Assembly (NCBI GenBank): GCA_021791495.1
Contig: JAJYWN010000038.1
Location: 1-64,000, forward strand
Reading direction: 5' to 3'
Length of the DNA stretch: 64,000 bases
Origin: Bacillota bacterium
GTDB taxonomy: Bacteria; Bacillota; Sulfobacillia; JAJYWN01
Each line of letters opens with the position of its first letter. The stretch's first letter is position 1. The notes beneath the pieces were generated by a model. That model was given only the letters and a program-made list of their open reading frames with translations, made no database searches and was not told the DNA's origin. Positions 33,676 through 42,431 of this stretch are shown in pieces. The translations under genes were made by a program, and so were the position numbers.

Positions 33676-34813
33676 CGCCCCTCCCCATCGTCGTCGGGTG
33701 AATGCCGGCCTCCGTGAGGTATTCCAGGCCCGGCCGCCCGTCGTCGACCAGCGTCAGGTGTCTATGGCCGTCCTTGAATCGCTTGTGGACCGCGTCCTCG
33801 GCCTCCCCCGCCAAGAGGGGCATGGCCAGCACACATGGGGCCAGGCATACCTTCTCCAGGACCGCCAGCGTGTGGTGCGACATGCCGTAATGTCTGTCCC
33901 GGGGGTCGGCCAGGCTCAGGCGTGGAACGGCCACGGGCAAGCCACCAAGAGACACGGCGGCGTTCAGGGCCTGCCCCTGCTCTATCCCGGAGAACCCAAG
34001 CGGCGTGCCAGTGCCGGCGATACCCGGTCCCATGCCGACGATGATAATATCAGCGTCTCCGAGAGCGAAGGCGGTGGCCAAGGCGCTGTAGATGTTGACG
34101 GCTTCGGCGTCCCCGCCGAAGGCCTGGCCACAGGTGATGACTCGGTGGACCAGTCCAGCCGCGCGCATCTGGCGGACGAGGCTGCTGAAGGCGGCGGGAA
34201 GCGCGCCCCCATCCGTCATGATGTATGTGATGCGCACCCGGTCGCCCGTGACTTGGGCCGCGCCGGCGGCTACCGCTGGCACCTGGCTGTGTAGCTCGCA
34301 GCAGACTACCGGGGTCCCCTCCAAACCGGCGAATCCCTTCAGAGCCTGGTGGGCTGCCCCGCCCGGCTCCTCCGCAGCCAGAGTGGCGAACTGCAGCGGC
34401 GTATAGCGGAGTTTCATGATGTGTCCCGGCCGCGGCGGTCGGTCGTGTCCGGCTAGCTGGGCGCCGCGTCCGGCTGTCGGAGCGCCGCATCCCGCTGCCC
34501 GGGCGCTGTCGGCCTCCTCAGACACCACGTCCGCCGCTAGCACAGCGCCCAAAAAGTGATACCCACCGGATCCGAGGCCCAGGTCGACGGCCGTGGTATT
34601 CACCAAGACGCGGCGGCCGACCGCCACCGGAGCGTTGAGCAGACCCGGATAGGCGAGGGCTCTGCCCACCGGCGGGGCGGATGACCCCGGACTCGCCCGG
34701 CTTCCTTCCGAGCCCTGACTCCGAGGTGAGGTCAGGCGGACCGTTACCAGAACACAGTCCGGCCACACCTCGTCTACGCTTTCGATCACGCCCTCGGACA
34801 GCCCAATGTACAT
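33566..34813 (-). CDS. DUF3866 family protein
   Basis: The 415-residue protein matches DUF3866: GVIESVDEVWPDCVLVTVRL start, AYPGLLNAPVAVGRRVLVNTT and VDLGLGSGGYHF, then PGHIMKLRYTPLQFATLAAEE, ELHSQVPAVAAGA, TDGGALPAAFSSLVRQM, GMGPGIAGTGTPLGFSGIEQ and YGMSHHTLAVL. The conserved Gly and His pattern suggests an enzyme, but no reaction is known. A Ser/Gly-rich insert (~32-48) and an Ala-rich insert (~100-125) break the N-terminal half. Orthologues commonly lie near spoIIM/xerD-type regions in spore formers, which fits here. Confidence 0.85.
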   Translation of the reverse strand: MYIGLSEGVIESVDEVWPDCVLVTVRLTSPRSQGSEGSRASPGSSAPPVGRALAYPGLLNAPVAVGRRVLVNTTAVDLGLGSGGYHFLGAVLAADVVSEEADSARAAGCGAPTAGRGAQLAGHDRPPRPGHIMKLRYTPLQFATLAAEEPGGAAHQALKGFAGLEGTPVVCCELHSQVPAVAAGAAQVTGDRVRITYIMTDGGALPAAFSSLVRQMRAAGLVHRVITCGQAFGGDAEAVNIYSALATAFALGDADIIIVGMGPGIAGTGTPLGFSGIEQGQALNAAVSLGGLPVAVPRLSLADPRDRHYGMSHHTLAVLEKVCLAPCVLAMPLLAGEAEDAVHKRFKDGHRHLTLVDDGRPGLEYLTEAGIHPTTMGRGVREDPEFFLAAAAAGRVAGKLSGVISGHFAPAGVRV

Positions 34814-35272
34814 TCCGCTGCCAGTATGCCCCCGGTTGTGGGTCTCCTGCCTATAAATGACGGGGCGCGGGAAGGAGAGGACGCCACTTCTGCACTACCA
34901 GACTCTGATTGTGCCATGGGGAACTATAATGTCGTTCCGGGACACGTTTGTACAAGGATGAGTGTATCCGGAGTACCCGTTTGGTTCCAGGGAGGATGCA
35001 TGGCCATGGGGTGAGCGGCGACAGAGACTACACCAACTGACGACCGGAAGTCGACTTGTTTCTTAGGTATCCGTATTATTACTGGTAAAGTGCAAGATTG
35101 TGATCACCACGTCAATTACCGTGGATGCGCACTGGCCTCCAGGTGTCTTCTGTAGCCCCCGCGCTACAATTAGCATCCCCAAAGAGCGCCTTGCCGACAC
35201 CCCCATCCGGTTGTGGTCGGGTTACATGTGTATTCCTGACACCATCGACCCCTTGAAAGATGGTCTGGAATC

Positions 35273-35293
35273 GACAGTTTAGTACAAACTGTC
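35273..35293. repeat. Perfect 21-bp palindrome (operator-like)
   Basis: GACAGTTT and AAACTGTC flank a 5-bp centre (AGTAC). Neither strand has a T-run after the stem, so it looks more like a dimeric regulator site than a terminator. It lies about 460 nt upstream of the DUF3866 start and 250 nt after the end of the oxidoreductase operon. Confidence 0.55.
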
Positions 35294-35443
35294 ACAATCC
35301 TCCACAAAACATACTGGGGCAGACCGTGGGAGCAGAAGAATAGGTGGCAGCCATTGCTGGAACACGGCCTACCCAGACTCCCCTGTCCCAGTCAGGTGTG
35401 GCCGCTGCGGCTCAGCAGGCTTGGGGATCTGTCAACAAGCTGA

Positions 35444-35474
35444 GACGGGGCCCGAGCAAAACCCGCGCCCCGTC
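35444..35474 (-). terminator. Possible terminator stem of the oxidoreductase operon
   Basis: GACGGGGC at 35444-35451 pairs with GCCCCGTC at 35467-35474 over a 15-nt loop. It lies 71 nt after the gamma-subunit stop. No U-run follows on the minus strand, so intrinsic termination would be weak. Confidence 0.35.
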
Positions 35475-35545
35475 CTGTGATATGGTCATCTTGTTGTGAA
35501 TAGCCGGGCTCCGCCGACGGTCGACCGCACCGAGAGCCAGCAGTC

Positions 35546-36112
35546 CTATACCTTTACCGCCGCCCGCTCCCTGGCCTCACGGCCGATGGCCGCCCCGGCC
35601 TCCAGAGCCTTCTCGTTCACCGGGATCAGGTTATGGCGGTGTGACGGCAGGACCTTTTTCAGGCTGGCCGCCAGGTGGTCGATACCCACAGCACCCGTGT
35701 ATCCAGCCAGTACCCCCAGCGCTACCATGCTGGCGACCCGATCCGAGCCCAGTTCCGTGGCCAGCTTGTTGGCAGGCACTTCTATGACCTCAATGTCCCG
35801 GCGCGAAGCCTTCTCGTCGATGAGTGACGTGTTCACCACCAGGCAGCCGCCCCGCCGCACGACGGGTTGGAACTTCGCCATAGACTCGGGGCTCATCACG
35901 ATCATGCCCGTCGGGGCCGACGTCAAAGGTGAACCCACGTACCGGTCGGAGACGATCACCGTGCAGTTGGCCGTCCCCCCGCGCATCTCGGGACCGTAGG
36001 CCGGGACGTAGCTAACCTTCTTGCCTTCCCTCATGGCGGCGTAGGTGAGCAACTGTCCGATGGACATGATGCCCTGGCCGCCGAAGCCCGCCATCATGAT
36101 CTCGTGGTCCAT
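35546..36112 (-). CDS. 2-oxoacid:ferredoxin oxidoreductase, gamma subunit
   Basis: The 188-residue protein matches the gamma (PorC/VorC/KorC) subunit: MMAGFGGQGIMSIGQLLTYAA, VSYVPAYGPEMRGGTANCTV, IVMSPESMAKFQPVVRRGG and SMVALGVLAGYTGAV. It completes the delta-alpha-beta-gamma complex and is the last gene of the operon. The start ATG 36112 overlaps the beta-subunit stop (TGATG); readings further 5' duplicate beta sequence. Confidence 0.92.
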   Translation of the reverse strand: MDHEIMMAGFGGQGIMSIGQLLTYAAMREGKKVSYVPAYGPEMRGGTANCTVIVSDRYVGSPLTSAPTGMIVMSPESMAKFQPVVRRGGCLVVNTSLIDEKASRRDIEVIEVPANKLATELGSDRVASMVALGVLAGYTGAVGIDHLAASLKKVLPSHRHNLIPVNEKALEAGAAIGREARERAAVKV

Positions 36113-36903
36113 CAGTGCTTCACCTCCACCTGTGATCCCTGGGCCTTCTCCTGGCCCTGCTCCTTCTCCCAGTTCCGCAACTCGCCCAAAGGAAATGCCG
36201 GAATCATGTTCTTCTCCAGCCACTCGATAGCCTGGCGCGGCGTCATCCCCCAGTTCGTCGGGCAAGTGGACAGGACTTCCACCATGGAGAACCCGCGCCC
36301 CTCGATCTGGGTCTGGAAAGCCTTCTTGATGGCGGCCTTCGCCCGCGCCACGTGGGTCGGGCTGCTGACCGACACCCGCGAGATGTAGGCTGCCCCGGGG
36401 AGTTTGCCCAGCATCTCCGAAATGGGGATCGGGAATCCCGACTTGGCTGGGTCGCGCCCGCCCGGAGTGGTGGTGGTCTCCTGGCCGATGAGGGTGGTCG
36501 GCGCCATCTGGCCGCCGGTCATCCCGTAGATGGCGTTGTTGACGAAGATGACCGTTATCTTCTCTCCTCGCCCGGCGGCGTGAACGATCTCCGCCGTTCC
36601 GATGGAGGCCAGATCGCCGTCACCCTGGTAGGCGAAGACTACGGAATCAGGCATCACCCGCTTGATGCCCGTGGCCACCGCCGGCGCCCGGCCGTGAGAC
36701 GCCTCCTGCATATCAAGGTTGAAGTAATTGTAAGCCAGAACCGCGCACCCCACCGGCGCGATACCGACGGTCTTCTCCCTCACCCCGAACTCATCGATGG
36801 CCTCCGCCACCAGCCGGTGGATGATGCCGTGCGTGCAGCCGGGGCAGTAGTGGAAGTTGATGGTGGCCAGCGATTCGGGCCGTCCGAAGATCCTCGTGCT
36901 CAT
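36112..36903 (-). CDS. 2-oxoacid:ferredoxin oxidoreductase, beta subunit (TPP-binding)
   Basis: The 263-residue beta subunit holds [51 protein letters not shown], and the metal motif [22 protein letters not shown] ending [15 protein letters not shown]. It decarboxylates the 2-oxoacid and passes electrons to iron-sulfur centres and ferredoxin. It overlaps alpha by 4 nt. With the linked leucine dehydrogenase, Ptb and Buk, branched-chain 2-oxoacids are the likely substrates; 2-oxoglutarate is the main alternative. Confidence 0.93.
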   Translation of the reverse strand: MSTRIFGRPESLATINFHYCPGCTHGIIHRLVAEAIDEFGVREKTVGIAPVGCAVLAYNYFNLDMQEASHGRAPAVATGIKRVMPDSVVFAYQGDGDLASIGTAEIVHAAGRGEKITVIFVNNAIYGMTGGQMAPTTLIGQETTTTPGGRDPAKSGFPIPISEMLGKLPGAAYISRVSVSSPTHVARAKAAIKKAFQTQIEGRGFSMVEVLSTCPTNWGMTPRQAIEWLEKNMIPAFPLGELRNWEKEQGQEKAQGSQVEVKH

Positions 36904-38123
36904 CTGGCCCCACCTCCCGTGCCGCCCATGTCCCCGGCACCACGCGCGTGGACCGCTCCAGCGACAGCCACGGCCACCGCCTCCGGCTTCAAGGCCGGGA
37001 CGACGTAGTTGAGGCCGTACTCCCCGCCCACGGCCGCCGGGTCAGTCAAGAGGCGCCGCATCTCGGCCAGGACCACTTCCGGCTCCGGCAGCATGCCGCC
37101 CATCCTACCGTGGAAGTAGATGGGCCTGCGTCCCGCCACTGCGAGTCGCACGTCCTCCAAGAGCTGTCCGGAACTCATCTCCACCACGAAGAAGGATTTC
37201 ACGCGGTTCCCTGTCCCCGCTTCCGCCGCGGTCCCCGCCACGACCTTCTCGAAACTGGCCGATGGGAAGGGCCACAAGGTGATGGGGCGGATCATCCCGG
37301 CCTTGAGACCCGCGTCGCGCAGCTTCTCCACGGCCGCCCGCACCAACCGCGCGGGCGTTCCGTAGGCGACTCCTACCACCTCCGCGTCGTCAAGGTAAAC
37401 CTCCTCGACGCGGACTTCGTTCTTTTCTATCTCCCGGTATTTCTCCTGAAGATGGTAGTCCATCTTCTCGCACACCTCCGGTTGGAGGTAGAGGGAATTG
37501 ATGATGTTCGGTTTGCGCCCCTTGGCGCCGGTGGTGGCCCAGGGTTTGGCGGGTGCCGGTTTCACCTTGGCCTGATCGAGGTCCACCGGTTCCATCATCT
37601 GCCCCAGAACCGCGTCGCCCAGGATCATCACCGGGTTCCGGTACCGGTCGGCGATGTCGAAGGCGTCCACGCAGACCTCGACCAGTTCCTGCACCGTCGA
37701 GGGTCCGAAGGTCACCATACGGTAGTCACCGTGACCGCCGCCCTTGGTGGCCTGGAAGTAATCGCCTTGAGCAGACTGGATGCCGCCCAGCCCCGGGCCC
37801 GCCCGCTGCATGTTACAGATGACGGCCGGCAGTTCCGACCCGGCCAGGTAGGATATCCCCTCCTGCTTCAAGCTGATGCCTGGACTGGAAGACGAGGTCA
37901 TCGCTCTCGCCCCCGCCCCCGCGGCGCCGTAGACCATGTTTATGGCTGCGATCTCACTCTCCGCCTGCACGAAGGTGCCTCCGGCGGCGAACATACGCTT
38001 GGCCATGTATTCCGGGATCTCGTTCTGCGGAGTGATGGGATACCCGGCAAAGAAACGGCAACCCGCCATGATGGCGGCTTCCGCCACCGCCTCGTTCCCC
38101 TTCATCAAGATTAGCTCTCCCAA
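36900..38123 (-). CDS. 2-oxoacid:ferredoxin oxidoreductase, alpha subunit
   Basis: The 407-residue alpha subunit has [27 protein letters not shown], the [21 protein letters not shown] block, [50 protein letters not shown] and the C-terminal transketolase-like part. TTG 38123 has GGGAGGG 6 nt upstream; ATG 38105 is an alternative. A C-terminal Ala/Gly tail ([18 protein letters not shown]) is extra. It lies 26 nt after the delta subunit. VorB-like length. Confidence 0.93.
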   Translation of the reverse strand: MGELILMKGNEAVAEAAIMAGCRFFAGYPITPQNEIPEYMAKRMFAAGGTFVQAESEIAAINMVYGAAGAGARAMTSSSSPGISLKQEGISYLAGSELPAVICNMQRAGPGLGGIQSAQGDYFQATKGGGHGDYRMVTFGPSTVQELVEVCVDAFDIADRYRNPVMILGDAVLGQMMEPVDLDQAKVKPAPAKPWATTGAKGRKPNIINSLYLQPEVCEKMDYHLQEKYREIEKNEVRVEEVYLDDAEVVGVAYGTPARLVRAAVEKLRDAGLKAGMIRPITLWPFPSASFEKVVAGTAAEAGTGNRVKSFFVVEMSSGQLLEDVRLAVAGRRPIYFHGRMGGMLPEPEVVLAEMRRLLTDPAAVGGEYGLNYVVPALKPEAVAVAVAGAVHARGAGDMGGTGGGAR

Positions 38124-38149
38124 AGTTCTCCCTCCCGGTCAGCTCTTGG

Positions 38150-38377
38150 CTACTTGTCCCGGTAGACTTCGATCACCGTGTCCGGGCACATCCGGGCACA
38201 AAACGTGCAACTGGTGCATTTCTCCTGGTCCTCCACGGTCGCCGGGTGGAAGCCCCGGCTGTTGGTGTGTTTAGCCAGGTGGATGATGCCCTTCGGACAA
38301 GCGTTGATGCAGAGTTCACACCCCTTGCACCGTTCTTCATCGAAGACCACCCTGCGGACAGCTGTGCTGGTGCCCAT
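38150..38377 (-). CDS. 2-oxoacid:ferredoxin oxidoreductase, delta subunit (2x4Fe-4S ferredoxin)
   Basis: The 75-residue protein has two 4Fe-4S motifs, CKGCELCINACP and CTSCTFCARMCP, with KHTNSRGFHPATVED between. It carries electrons from the TPP site to ferredoxin. It begins the four-gene oxidoreductase set, with GAGGAGG about 11 nt before the ATG, and follows the NTPase gene by 19 nt. Confidence 0.93.
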   Translation of the reverse strand: MGTSTAVRRVVFDEERCKGCELCINACPKGIIHLAKHTNSRGFHPATVEDQEKCTSCTFCARMCPDTVIEVYRDK

Positions 38378-38396
38378 CCCTATCCCGACCTCCTCT

Positions 38397-39098
38397 TCAT
38401 TCCCAAGGCGGGGCCATGAACCGTCTGATGGCGAAAAACAGGCGGCCCCCCCGCTCGAAGAAACCTTCCCTTTTCTCGGCCAGCCATTCCGGGCAAGTCG
38501 AAAAGGCTACTTTCAGGCCTGCCGCCGCCGCGGCCTGTTCGACCAAGTCCAACCCTTCCAGTATCATGTCAAAAGAAGTCAATCGTCCGAGATTCGTGCT
38601 GTTGACCACGGCCGTCGGTTTCATCCGCGCGGCGCGGGAGATCAGTTCCATGGACGAAAGGACCTCAGCGACGTTCCGCGAGAACGGGCGGCGGGTGTTG
38701 ACCACGAACAGGGCGTCCAGCTCGTCTTCGGGGAACCGTCCGGCCAGACTGCCGATGAGCCGGGCCCCCCATTCGTTCCCGCCCACGTCGAAGACCGCCT
38801 GGGCCCCAGGGTTTGCCAGCACGCCCAGCACCGCCGGAGTCAGCACCGGCAAGTCGGCCTTCCGGATCTCGTCTTCCGGCGCCACTACGGAAACCCCCAG
38901 CTTCTCGAGGTCATTGGCCACATCCCGCGACCGGAAGAAGGGGGTGACGTTGTCCGCGTCCACCAGGACCGCCCGCGCGTGGCGGACGGCCTGATGGACC
39001 GCATAGTTAATTGCCAACTCGGTCTTGCCGCCTCCGAAGTTCCCGTAAAAGACGGTAACCCGCTTCCCTGTAATTGGGCCTGTAGTCTCGTCGGTCAC
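38397..39098 (-). CDS. P-loop NTPase of unknown role in the branched-chain 2-oxoacid operon
   Basis: The 233-residue protein has a variant Walker [17 protein letters not shown], near residue 18, then a SIMIBI/ParA-like second motif [15 protein letters not shown] and a Walker-B-like [16 protein letters not shown]. The rest is [16 protein letters not shown] and [14 protein letters not shown]. It resembles the CobQ/MinD/ParA group but matches none of its characterised members. GTG start overlaps the dehydrogenase stop by 4 nt (GTGA), and the oxidoreductase delta gene follows 19 nt later, so it is made with the enzymes on both sides. A role in cluster assembly or complex control is only a guess. 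Confidence 0.75.
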   Translation of the reverse strand: MTDETTGPITGKRVTVFYGNFGGGKTELAINYAVHQAVRHARAVLVDADNVTPFFRSRDVANDLEKLGVSVVAPEDEIRKADLPVLTPAVLGVLANPGAQAVFDVGGNEWGARLIGSLAGRFPEDELDALFVVNTRRPFSRNVAEVLSSMELISRAARMKPTAVVNSTNLGRLTSFDMILEGLDLVEQAAAAAGLKVAFSTCPEWLAEKREGFFERGGRLFFAIRRFMAPPWE

Positions 39099-40168
39099 CT
39101 GGGCAGATACTTCCTTTGGACCCTGCTGACGGTGTCGATCCTCTCCTCGGCCATCCGGTCGGCGGCCTTGTAGGTGGGGATGTTCTCCCGTTTGGCGATC
39201 TCGAACACCTTCATCAAGTTGTCATAGACGGCGGCAACCTTGCGGTACGCCCTCTCCCTATTGTAGCCCTCAAGCTCGTCCGCCACGTTAATGACACCGC
39301 CGGCGTTGATGATGAAATCCGGAGCATACAGGATGCCCCGCGCCGTCAGAGCGTCACCATGGCGGTCCTCTTTCAACTGGTTGTTAGCGGCCCCGGCCAA
39401 CACACGGCATTTCAACCGCGGCAGGGTGTCGTCGTTGATCACTGCCCCCAAGGCGCAAGGGGCGAAGACGTCGCATTCCACGTCGAAGATCTCGTCGGTG
39501 GTGACGGCGGTGGCCCCCAAGTCCTTGACCGCCTTTTCCACGGCCAGCGGGTTGATGTCCGTTACCATCAGTCGGGCCCCGTCCTCTGCCAGGTGGCGCG
39601 CCACATTAGACCCCACGTGGCCCAGCCCCTGCAAAGCCACTGTGCGGCCCTTCAGCGACTCATCCCCGAAGGCCTCCTGGCAGCAGGCCTTTATCCCGCG
39701 GTACACGCCGTAGGCGGTGGCCGGCGACGGGTCGCCGCTGCTTCCGGCCGTGCCGGCGGACACCCCACAGACATGCTCGGTCTCCAGGGCGATCACGTCC
39801 ATGTCTTCAGGCGAGGTGCCCACGTCCTCGGCGGTGATGTAGCGACCGCCAAGGCTCTGGACGTACCTCCCGAACGCGCGGAACAGGGCTTCCGTCTTAT
39901 CCCTCCGGGCATCCCCAATGATTACTGCTTTCCCGCCTCCGAGGTTCAGTCCTGCCGCCGCGTTCTTATAAGTCATGCCCCTGGCGAGACGGAGGGCATC
40001 CACGATAGCAGCTTCCTCGCTGGCGTAGTTCCACAAACGGCAACCACCCAAGGCCGGTCCCAGAGCCGTGTTGTGGACGCAGATGACGGCTTTCAGGCCG
40101 GAGGTCTTGTCCTGGCAAAAGACCAATTGCTCATAGTCGTACCTCTCCATGTGGGCGAAGATATCCAA
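39095..40168 (-). CDS. Leucine dehydrogenase-type Glu/Leu/Phe/Val dehydrogenase
   Basis: The 357-residue enzyme belongs to the octameric leucine dehydrogenase group: [52 protein letters not shown] (read in parts) with the catalytic Lys in TYKNA and GGGKAV, then the Rossmann loop [28 protein letters not shown] and GAANNQL. It would oxidatively deaminate Leu, Val and Ile to 2-oxoacids with NAD. TTG start with GGAGG 7 nt upstream. Its context (Ptb, Buk, 2-oxoacid oxidoreductase) is that of the Bacillus bcd/bkd operon, supporting branched-chain specificity. Confidence 0.9.
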   Translation of the reverse strand: MDIFAHMERYDYEQLVFCQDKTSGLKAVICVHNTALGPALGGCRLWNYASEEAAIVDALRLARGMTYKNAAAGLNLGGGKAVIIGDARRDKTEALFRAFGRYVQSLGGRYITAEDVGTSPEDMDVIALETEHVCGVSAGTAGSSGDPSPATAYGVYRGIKACCQEAFGDESLKGRTVALQGLGHVGSNVARHLAEDGARLMVTDINPLAVEKAVKDLGATAVTTDEIFDVECDVFAPCALGAVINDDTLPRLKCRVLAGAANNQLKEDRHGDALTARGILYAPDFIINAGGVINVADELEGYNRERAYRKVAAVYDNLMKVFEIAKRENIPTYKAADRMAEERIDTVSRVQRKYLPR

Positions 40169-40261
40169 CTTTCTGCCTCCCTCAAGGCTCTTGCCGGTTT
40201 TCGCGCGACGGCGCCTGGTAGCGCCGGGCCGCGCCGGCCCGTCTGGGCCGCGTTGGGCCGC

Positions 40262-41206
40262 TTACCGGTCTTTCGTGGAACCCCTGGCGATAAGGGCTCC
40301 CAGAGCGATGGAATTCAGTTTCGTAGCCACGGAATCGGATCGGGACAACAGCACTACCGGGGCTCTGGCCCCCAGGACCACCCCGGCGCTCTCGGCGCCG
40401 GCCCCATAGATCATGGCTTTGGTCATCATGTTTGCCACTTCGATCGTGGGGCCGATGAGAATATCAGCCTTCCCGGCTACGGGCGAATCGTAGCCCTTGA
40501 TGGCCGCCGCTTCGGTGGACAGGGCCAGATCCAAGGAAATCGGTCCATCGACCACAGCGTCCGGGAACCTTCCGGCTCTCGCCATTTCGGCGATGGCAGC
40601 CGCGTCGGTGGTCGCCGGCATCTCCTTGTTCACCATCTCCACCACGGCCAAAAGGGCGACATAGGGCTGGCGAAGGCCCAGTGCCCGCACGGCTTCGACG
40701 GCGTTTTCGACGATATTCACCTTCCTTTCCAGGTCTGGATGGATGTTGATGCCCCCGTCGGTCGTGAAGAGCAAGCGACCCAGGTGGGGCAACTGGACCA
40801 CCGCCACGTGGCTTAGAACGCGACCGGTCCGCAATCCTGTCTCCCGGTCCAAGACGGCCCGCAACATGTCGGCGGTATTCAGATGCCCTTTCATGACCAT
40901 GTCGGCCCGGCCCTGGCGCACCAGTCCCACGGCCTCGCGGGCTGCCTCGGCCTCTCCGGCCGCAGCCACTGTCTCCAACCCCCTCCGGTCCAGTCCGGCC
41001 TCCTCCGCGGCGCCGGCGATAGCGTCGGGACGGCCGACCAGAACGGGATGGGCGATGCCTAGGGACATGGCCTCTCTTAGTGCCTCGGTCACCACCCGGT
41101 CGTGAGGCGCGGCCACGGCTACACGCATGGGCGACCCGCGCCGCGCCTCGGCGATCATTTCCGCAAAGGAATGCAAGGAGACATTCACCTCGTCGCTGCG
41201 TTCCAT
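40262..41206 (-). CDS. ptb: Phosphate butyryltransferase (phosphotransbutyrylase)
   Basis: The 314-residue protein is of the Pta/Ptb family: VAVAAPHDRVVTEALREA, GIAHPVLVGRP, ADMVMKGHLNTADMLRAVLD, FTTDGGINIHPDLERKVNIVENAVE, DGPISLDLALS and KADILIGPTIEVANMMTKAM. It converts (branched) acyl-CoA and phosphate into acyl-phosphate. Twenty-two nt separate it from buk. With Buk it forms the ATP-yielding end of the operon. Length is normal for Ptb and shorter than Pta. Confidence 0.93.
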   Translation of the reverse strand: MERSDEVNVSLHSFAEMIAEARRGSPMRVAVAAPHDRVVTEALREAMSLGIAHPVLVGRPDAIAGAAEEAGLDRRGLETVAAAGEAEAAREAVGLVRQGRADMVMKGHLNTADMLRAVLDRETGLRTGRVLSHVAVVQLPHLGRLLFTTDGGINIHPDLERKVNIVENAVEAVRALGLRQPYVALLAVVEMVNKEMPATTDAAAIAEMARAGRFPDAVVDGPISLDLALSTEAAAIKGYDSPVAGKADILIGPTIEVANMMTKAMIYGAGAESAGVVLGARAPVVLLSRSDSVATKLNSIALGALIARGSTKDR

Positions 41207-41228
41207 GAACGCCTGATGTGAGAAATAA

Positions 41229-42278
41229 CTAGTAGGTCTTCGCGATCTCCTCTCCTTTCAGGACCCGCAGGGCGCCCTGGACCAGCGCCATCATCTCGTC
41301 CTCGCCCGGATAGACCAGGACTTTTCCAAGGAACCCGACCCTCTCCTCCACCCATCCTGTGAAGACGGGCGACCGGGCCAGGCCGCCGGAAAGGACTATG
41401 GCGTCGACGCGCCCGTGCAGCACCGTGGCCATCGCCCCTATCTCCTTGGCTACCTGATAGGCCATGCCCTGCATCACCGCGGTCGCTTCAGCGTCACCGC
41501 CGCCCACCCTCTTCAAAACGGCTTCCGCGTCGGCCGTCCCCAGATAGGCCACCATCCCGCCTCCCCCGACCAGGCGCCGCCGCAGCTCGGTCCGGGTGTA
41601 CCGGCCGGAGAAGCATAGGTCCACCAAGGACAGAGAGGGCAATCCCCCGGCGCGCTCAGGGCCGAAAGGCCCTTCTTCGTTCGCGTTATTCGCGTCGATC
41701 AGGGCGCCCGCGCGGCAGGGAGCCACGGAAATGCCGCCGCCCAGATGGCACAGGACGAAGCAGGACCGCTCCAACGGTATGCCCAGATCGGCGGCGGCGC
41801 GGCGGGCGGCCGCTTTCATATTCAAGGCATGGAGGAGGCTGCGCCGGGGTAACTCGGGTAGCCCGGAAAGGCGTGCCGGGGGCTCGAACTCATCGACGGA
41901 GACGGGGTCGACCACGAAACAAGGCAAGTGGGCCGGGGTCGCCAATTCCCAGGCCATGGCGGCCCCCAGGTTGGAAGCGTGTTGCCCTTGAAGGCCCGCT
42001 TTCAGGTCGTCCAGCATCCGTTGGTTTATCCCGTAGGTCCCGCTGGCCAGAGGCCGCAACAGTCCGCCACGGGCTACCACCGCGGACAGGTCGGCGACGC
42101 TCGTTCGCCAACGAGCCAGGGCCGCGTACACCAGATCCAGGCGCCCCGCCAGCTGCTCCCAGAGGTCCAGCGCCCGCAGATCATCGGGCACTTTCAGATT
42201 CTCTTCGTGGAGCCGGGCATCGTCGCGGAAAAGGCCTATTTTCGTCGAGGTGGACCCGGGGTTCAAGGCCAAAAGCAT
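41229..42278 (-). CDS. buk: Butyrate kinase (branched-chain fatty acid kinase)
   Basis: The 349-residue acetokinase-family protein shows LALNPGSTSTKIGLFRDD, ARGGLLRPLASGTYGIN, CFVVDPVSVDEFEPPARLSG, RSCFVLCHLGGGISVAPCRAGALIDANNANEEGPF (read in parts) and DAIVLSGGLARSP. It transfers phosphate from butyryl- or isovaleryl-phosphate to ADP. The start ATG 42278 gives the family-typical N-terminus with AGGGGCG upstream; an earlier start adds 23 residues. It is the first gene of the branched-chain operon, 153 nt after the MraY-like gene. Confidence 0.93.
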   Translation of the reverse strand: MLLALNPGSTSTKIGLFRDDARLHEENLKVPDDLRALDLWEQLAGRLDLVYAALARWRTSVADLSAVVARGGLLRPLASGTYGINQRMLDDLKAGLQGQHASNLGAAMAWELATPAHLPCFVVDPVSVDEFEPPARLSGLPELPRRSLLHALNMKAAARRAAADLGIPLERSCFVLCHLGGGISVAPCRAGALIDANNANEEGPFGPERAGGLPSLSLVDLCFSGRYTRTELRRRLVGGGGMVAYLGTADAEAVLKRVGGGDAEATAVMQGMAYQVAKEIGAMATVLHGRVDAIVLSGGLARSPVFTGWVEERVGFLGKVLVYPGEDEMMALVQGALRVLKGEEIAKTY

Positions 42279-42431
42279 AAACCCCGCCCCTACGGCTCTC
42301 GTGGTATCCGGAGCCGCTGGGGACAGGGCGTGTGCAGCCTTTCCCATTCTCCGTGGTGCCTCCTGCCGGTGGCGGGGAAGCCGGCACAGCTTTCCCGGCC
42401 AATGCTGAGACCCAGATGCCTATCGAGCAGT

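Larger units (their letters stand above)
34814..35545. other. 732-nt gap without a convincing gene
   Basis: Both strands hold only short open frames (about 60 codons) with no ribosome sites or recognisable families. The most protein-like is 35100-35282 on the plus strand. The stretch holds a 21-bp perfect palindrome at 35273-35293 and an imperfect GC-rich stem at 35444-35474. Its base composition is less GC-rich than the flanking operons, consistent with regulatory or decayed sequence. Confidence 0.5.

Noticed and set aside
35100-35282. 60-codon plus-strand frame in the gap before the oxidoreductase operon
   Set aside because: GTG start without ribosome site; too short to judge; may be gene debris.
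36948-38114. 388-codon plus-strand frame opposite the oxidoreductase alpha subunit
   Set aside because: Antisense shadow of a clear enzyme gene; no family features.
39116-40816. 566-codon plus-strand frame opposite the leucine dehydrogenase and ptb
   Set aside because: Long antisense frames are expected at this GC content because stop codons are rare. Composition is not protein-like, and both genes below it are certain.
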